From a virus, in the IMG/VR virus record IMGVR_UViG_3300030390_000715, positions 62,001 through 126,000 of that record: DNA of 64,000 nucleotides. One strand, given 5' to 3'. Under the pieces are notes generated by a model. The model saw only the letters and a program-made list of their open reading frames with translations. It was not told the origin of the DNA and searched no databases. This document shows positions 63,001 to 64,000 of this stretch, one piece after another (position 1 is the first letter of the stretch; each line of letters begins with the position of its first letter). The translations under genes were made by a program, and so were the position numbers.

Positions 63001-64000
63001 TTTGGTGTCTCATATTCTGGAAACTTTACTGAAGACTACGTTGACACGTATACATCCCAGTATACATCCCAGTATACATCTGATTTTGAAGCCATTTACG
63101 TCGGTGATTTTGAAGGAGCTTATCAAGCTTCCTTTGAAGGTAACTTTGCGGCTCAATACGAAGGATCTTTTGCGCAGACCTTCACAGGATCATACGATAC
63201 ACAGTACACTGGATCTTACATATCACAGTATTTGTCGACATACGAATCAGCTTTCACAGCTATATTCGGTAGTGATTACACGTCCGAGTATCTAGGAACA
63301 TTCGACGGTAACTATGTCTCAGCCTATGCCAATGTGTTCAGCCAGACATTCTCGGGCAATTATGTTTCTAGTTATCTCGGAACATTCACTGGTCAATATA
63401 CGGGTGAGTACGAGTCAGACTATACAAGCTCATTCGCAGGAGATTATGCATCCGAGTATCTTGGAACATTCGACGGTAACTATGTCTCAGCCTATGCCAA
63501 TGTGTTCAGCCAGACATTCTCGGGCAATTATGTAACTGATTATATTGATTCTTATCAGTCTGCTTATATTACTACCTATGACAGTACATTCACATCTAAC
63601 TTTAGTGGTGAATACACGTCCGAGTATCTCGGAACATTCGATGGTGATTATACTTCGGAATATGCTAGTATATACCTGAACGAATATGTCGGTACTTACA
63701 CATCTGAATACACTGACACTTACACTGGCAACTTCTTAGATACATACGAAGGAACTTTCGCTGATGCGTATGAAACTGGTTATACTGGCACATATGCTTC
63801 CGAGTATCAAACCAATTACGGATCGGAGTTTATAAGTGAATATGCTAGTGATTATACCACTGATTACAATACCGATTATGCTACGCAATTCGAAGGCACG
63901 TTCATTGGTCAATATGAGAATGAGTACCTAGGCACTTACGAAAGCACCTTCATAGAGAATTACGAGTCGACTGAATCATACATTGCATATGGTACTTCCT
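57031..64000 (+). CDS. giant Tyr/Phe tetrapeptide-repeat tail-fibre-like protein, 3' end beyond window
   Basis: One open frame of at least 2,323 codons, no stop before the window end. It is easily missed because it has no end here. Residues 1-400 form a non-repeat head (MSLPLKHLGNGALQELASVD start). From about residue 403 almost every fourth residue is Tyr or Phe (units such as YTGQ, YTGD, YVGQ, FEGN), with acidic or Gln breaks (VGETEQQ, YERAQ). A non-repeat island lies at about residues 1351-1525. Regular aromatic spacing suggests a long beta fibre. Expected role: host recognition or virion decoration. Upstream stop is at 57007. Confidence 0.85.
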   Translation, partial: MSLPLKHLGNGALQELASVDLDSIAYRAGVHLGKMGAEDASALTTTSTANTLVGSIDDTFYETTIGSTPGTTWTVNLAVDHISDTTTGVHTATFTQLNEFPSPIFVGDTVRVIVTGDAQTGFEEIAHELSESGTALFSTESVTTTPSASIIEDTRVEWEDFVYGLTGTFISQFEVKVTQPGVINFSLNVSTTDLNNTTNNTANASISFATVDVEETLPPEATSVQYDLYQSNAGIVTQSVHKKNPVFWTRYLTPNGIKEMSDAELDSFCEKLVIRIMANELPGTYRLNANSPGSDWVQFVSNVFTDTRADGSTTDYSIWLRQSGTAPTQVNLVYPKRVLGEYAGLNEYTDNQVEFTFGERVKKAIATTGIGKYVLRSSTQGAPTETGTWVARGSAIDTRLEYYYDPGYVSTPAYSSQYVEDYATDYVDTYEGNYEPTYTGDFTADFEGTYEAEYLGNYTPDYDTGYDAEYTQNFEADYQSQYEQEYLGDYVSQYVPTYDGAIFNEQYSTDYLAADFIGDYISDYTADAYDSGYTSDYQIDYIGSYTGQYTSNYDSVYEDINYATDYSVDYTGQYESVYATTYENDYTSNYSSQYTSQYSDEYESVYEDIEYLTDYISVYNSDYTTDYLSDYDNTAYSTIFETTYATNYSTGFESTFIGTYDDTDYAATFSGDYVSNYDNSFVSPEYQSVYEGSPYSVDFVGDYTSTYDSSFVQDFVGTYDDTDYVTNFVGDYASQYISQFSQDFAVDYNTDDYVVDFVGDYTSSYDASFAQDFVGNYSDTDYATTFVGDYASQYINQFSQNFAAVFDGSQYTTVFESNYVGDYAGSFEGNFNNIFEGASYVSTFANSYASQYTSQFSQAFSANYDNTTYTGDFNETYSGDYIGLYSASFAGNYERTTYETQFSASYTGNYVGLFSQTFLGTYDSQGYTADFTANYTGDYSGTFGTTFLGNYDSQQFNAIFESTYTGDYDGQFSATFIGEYDRVNYNTNFVGDYVGDYSGAFSATFVGNYERLTYQGEYVSTYTGDYTGTFNANFNATYDGANYASQYTGGYTGAPSETFSANFIGEYQRIDYTSQYTGQYVSQISESFGASYTGVYERTNYTSVYTGGYTGQVNENEDSTNEESFARDTYVSQYTGGYTGGYAGLYERAVNESFSGASFTGDYTGQYVGQVGETIIDNIDESFNVNYTGEYTGQYVGQVGETIGDAINESFNVNYTGDYTGQYVGQVGETEQQTFTATFNSANNYNTQYTGQYIGQVTENESTTEQQSYTGAYTGDYTGQYVGQVSETEQTAINEGFVTTYIGTYTGGYERAQTENEDQTQSTTYTGGYVRAQNTTNQDTVTDAVGEVFNGNFQGNYVSTSTTFYNGPNAHTTSTMVADEYADLNDYNLSGTAGYSSVSSTLGGSFSPTSLNLGMGSVRALFHNWTTIFTSGVGVKTSQGLTLQLNAGSNPTNWQSMHLVAPGGAVTIVNRTSMSYTLSGGIATFSISSSVAPGPVFFGQNESWTVKFINPFGNTAGYAGGGGSSTFIGDYVSSYIGSYLGAYTGSYTGQYTGTVNENFTGDYVGQYSGQYVGVVQEGIDEGFASTYTGQYTGGYTGLYERAQNQSFATVQSSTYTGGYTGQYTGLYERAQNENFAVNYNSSYIGNYTGGYAGLYERAQSETFAAVYAGTYTGQYTGGYSGLYERAQSETFAAVYAGTYTGQYSGGYAGLYERAVNETFSVAYAADYIGQYVGQIAEVEQTTEQETFSASYIGNYIGGYTGQYLGQYERTQQQNFSANYLASFEGAFNATYVGLYERAIDETFSANYLGTFAGDYVSQYTGAYESVDSETFTANFTGSYNSTYLSSYDGTFVANFNQTFIDQYTGTFLGDYLSQYTGGFSESFAGDYASDYLGTFAGDYLSQYTGVFTQNFVGTYTSGYTRTFDGDYVSQYEGNFSAVYTGNFTAQYTGTFDGNYVSQYEGNFSANFGAQFSAQYLGTFIGDYASSYEGAFGVSYSGNFTEDYVDTYTSQYTSQYTSDFEAIYVGDFEGAYQASFEGNFAAQYEGSFAQTFTGSYDTQYTGSYISQYLSTYESAFTAIFGSDYTSEYLGTFDGNYVSAYANVFSQTFSGNYVSSYLGTFTGQYTGEYESDYTSSFAGDYASEYLGTFDGNYVSAYANVFSQTFSGNYVTDYIDSYQSAYITTYDSTFTSNFSGEYTSEYLGTFDGDYTSEYASIYLNEYVGTYTSEYTDTYTGNFLDTYEGTFADAYETGYTGTYASEYQTNYGSEFISEYASDYTTDYNTDYATQFEGTFIGQYENEYLGTYESTFIENYESTESYIAYGTS
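61081..61605 (+). other. non-repeat domain embedded in the repeat fibre
   Basis: About 175 residues (1351-1525 of the protein) without the four-residue Tyr pattern, rich in Ser/Thr/Gly and hydrophobic strands (LTLQLNAGSN, MHLVAPGGAVTIV), ending in a GGGG linker. It could be a carbohydrate-binding or knob domain; no family recognised. Confidence 0.6.
63295..63365 (+). repeat. 71-base direct repeat, copy 1
   Basis: Identical at every base to 63463-63533; the copies are 168 bases apart (56 codons, 14 tetrapeptide units), in frame within the fibre gene. Confidence 0.95.
63463..63533 (+). repeat. 71-base direct repeat, copy 2
   Basis: Second copy of the 63295-63365 sequence, in the same frame. 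Confidence 0.95.

Noticed and set aside
57031-64000. Regular spaced repeats that at first look like a CRISPR or satellite array
   Set aside because: The repeats are multiples of 12 bases in one uninterrupted frame and code Tyr/Phe tetrapeptides; repeats and intervals are not alike in the CRISPR way.
1-64000. tRNA genes and phage attachment site
   Set aside because: Gaps between genes were read for cloverleaf-like pairings and tRNA T-loop sequence and none was convincing; no integrase or att-like repeat was seen.

Overview
The window is part of the genome of a tailed phage of the T4-like (contractile-tail) type. Evidence is a chain of recognisable T4-type virion genes (head completion gp4; baseplate gp48, gp53, gp27, gp5, gp25, gp6, gp8, gp26), the T4-type single-stranded DNA-binding protein gp32, a gp33-like late-transcription coactivator, and four exact T4-type late promoter boxes (TATAAATA) just upstream of structural genes. 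The sequence is AT-rich and densely packed, with many ATGA or TAATG overlaps. Class I ribonucleotide reductase, ThyX, a heme oxygenase/bilin reductase pair and a very long Tyr-rich repeat fibre point to a marine phage. The host cannot be fixed from this sequence; a marine proteobacterium is the best guess, and bilin genes of this kind have been described from oceanic phages thought to infect alphaproteobacteria.

Layout. 0-9.1 kb: three conserved small phage genes, nrdA (with a built-in glutaredoxin) and nrdB, a zinc-ribbon protein, a NodU/CmcH-type carbamoyltransferase, a GIY-YIG-like protein, a P-loop kinase, small genes, and a T4-type lysozyme on the minus strand. 9.1-11.5 kb: small unknown genes behind strong host-type sigma70 promoters. 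11.5-21.1 kb: a sugar/modification island with a GT-B-like glycosyltransferase, two radical SAM proteins, four GT25-like and two GT-A-like glycosyltransferases, a methyltransferase and a 2OG-Fe(II) oxygenase. 21.1-25.6 kb: a PD-(D/E)XK nuclease, two TAGT-like glycosyltransferases (a family linked to DNA base modification), heme oxygenase, a ferredoxin-dependent bilin reductase (PcyX/PcyA-like) and a DUF454 membrane protein. 25.7-29.2 kb: an accessory array of about fourteen small genes, several sharing one ribosome-binding cassette. 29.2-34.75 kb: thyX, small conserved genes, gp33, gp32, a DUF1353 membrane protein and a staphylococcal-nuclease-type protein.

34.9-39.0 kb is a minus-strand tail block (gp4, an unknown virion-type protein, a tail-tube-fold protein, gp26 with a probable -1 frameshift extension, and a probable tape measure). 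From 39.05 kb rightwards the baseplate genes run on the plus strand: gp48, gp53, gp27, then a cell-puncturing spike split over three genes (OB fold plus lysozyme; amidase; beta-helix), an unknown, gp25, gp6, gp8, a 1768-residue structural protein and a small coiled-coil protein. The last 7 kb is one open reading frame that runs off the end: a fibre-like protein of more than 2,300 residues built mostly from Tyr/Phe-x-x-x tetrapeptides.

As a system: nrdAB and thyX supply deoxynucleotides; gp32 coats replicating DNA; gp33 with the TATAAATA boxes turns on tail genes late; the island genes probably modify DNA or cell-surface sugars; the bilin genes are auxiliary metabolic cargo. No tRNA, CRISPR array or insertion sequence was seen.
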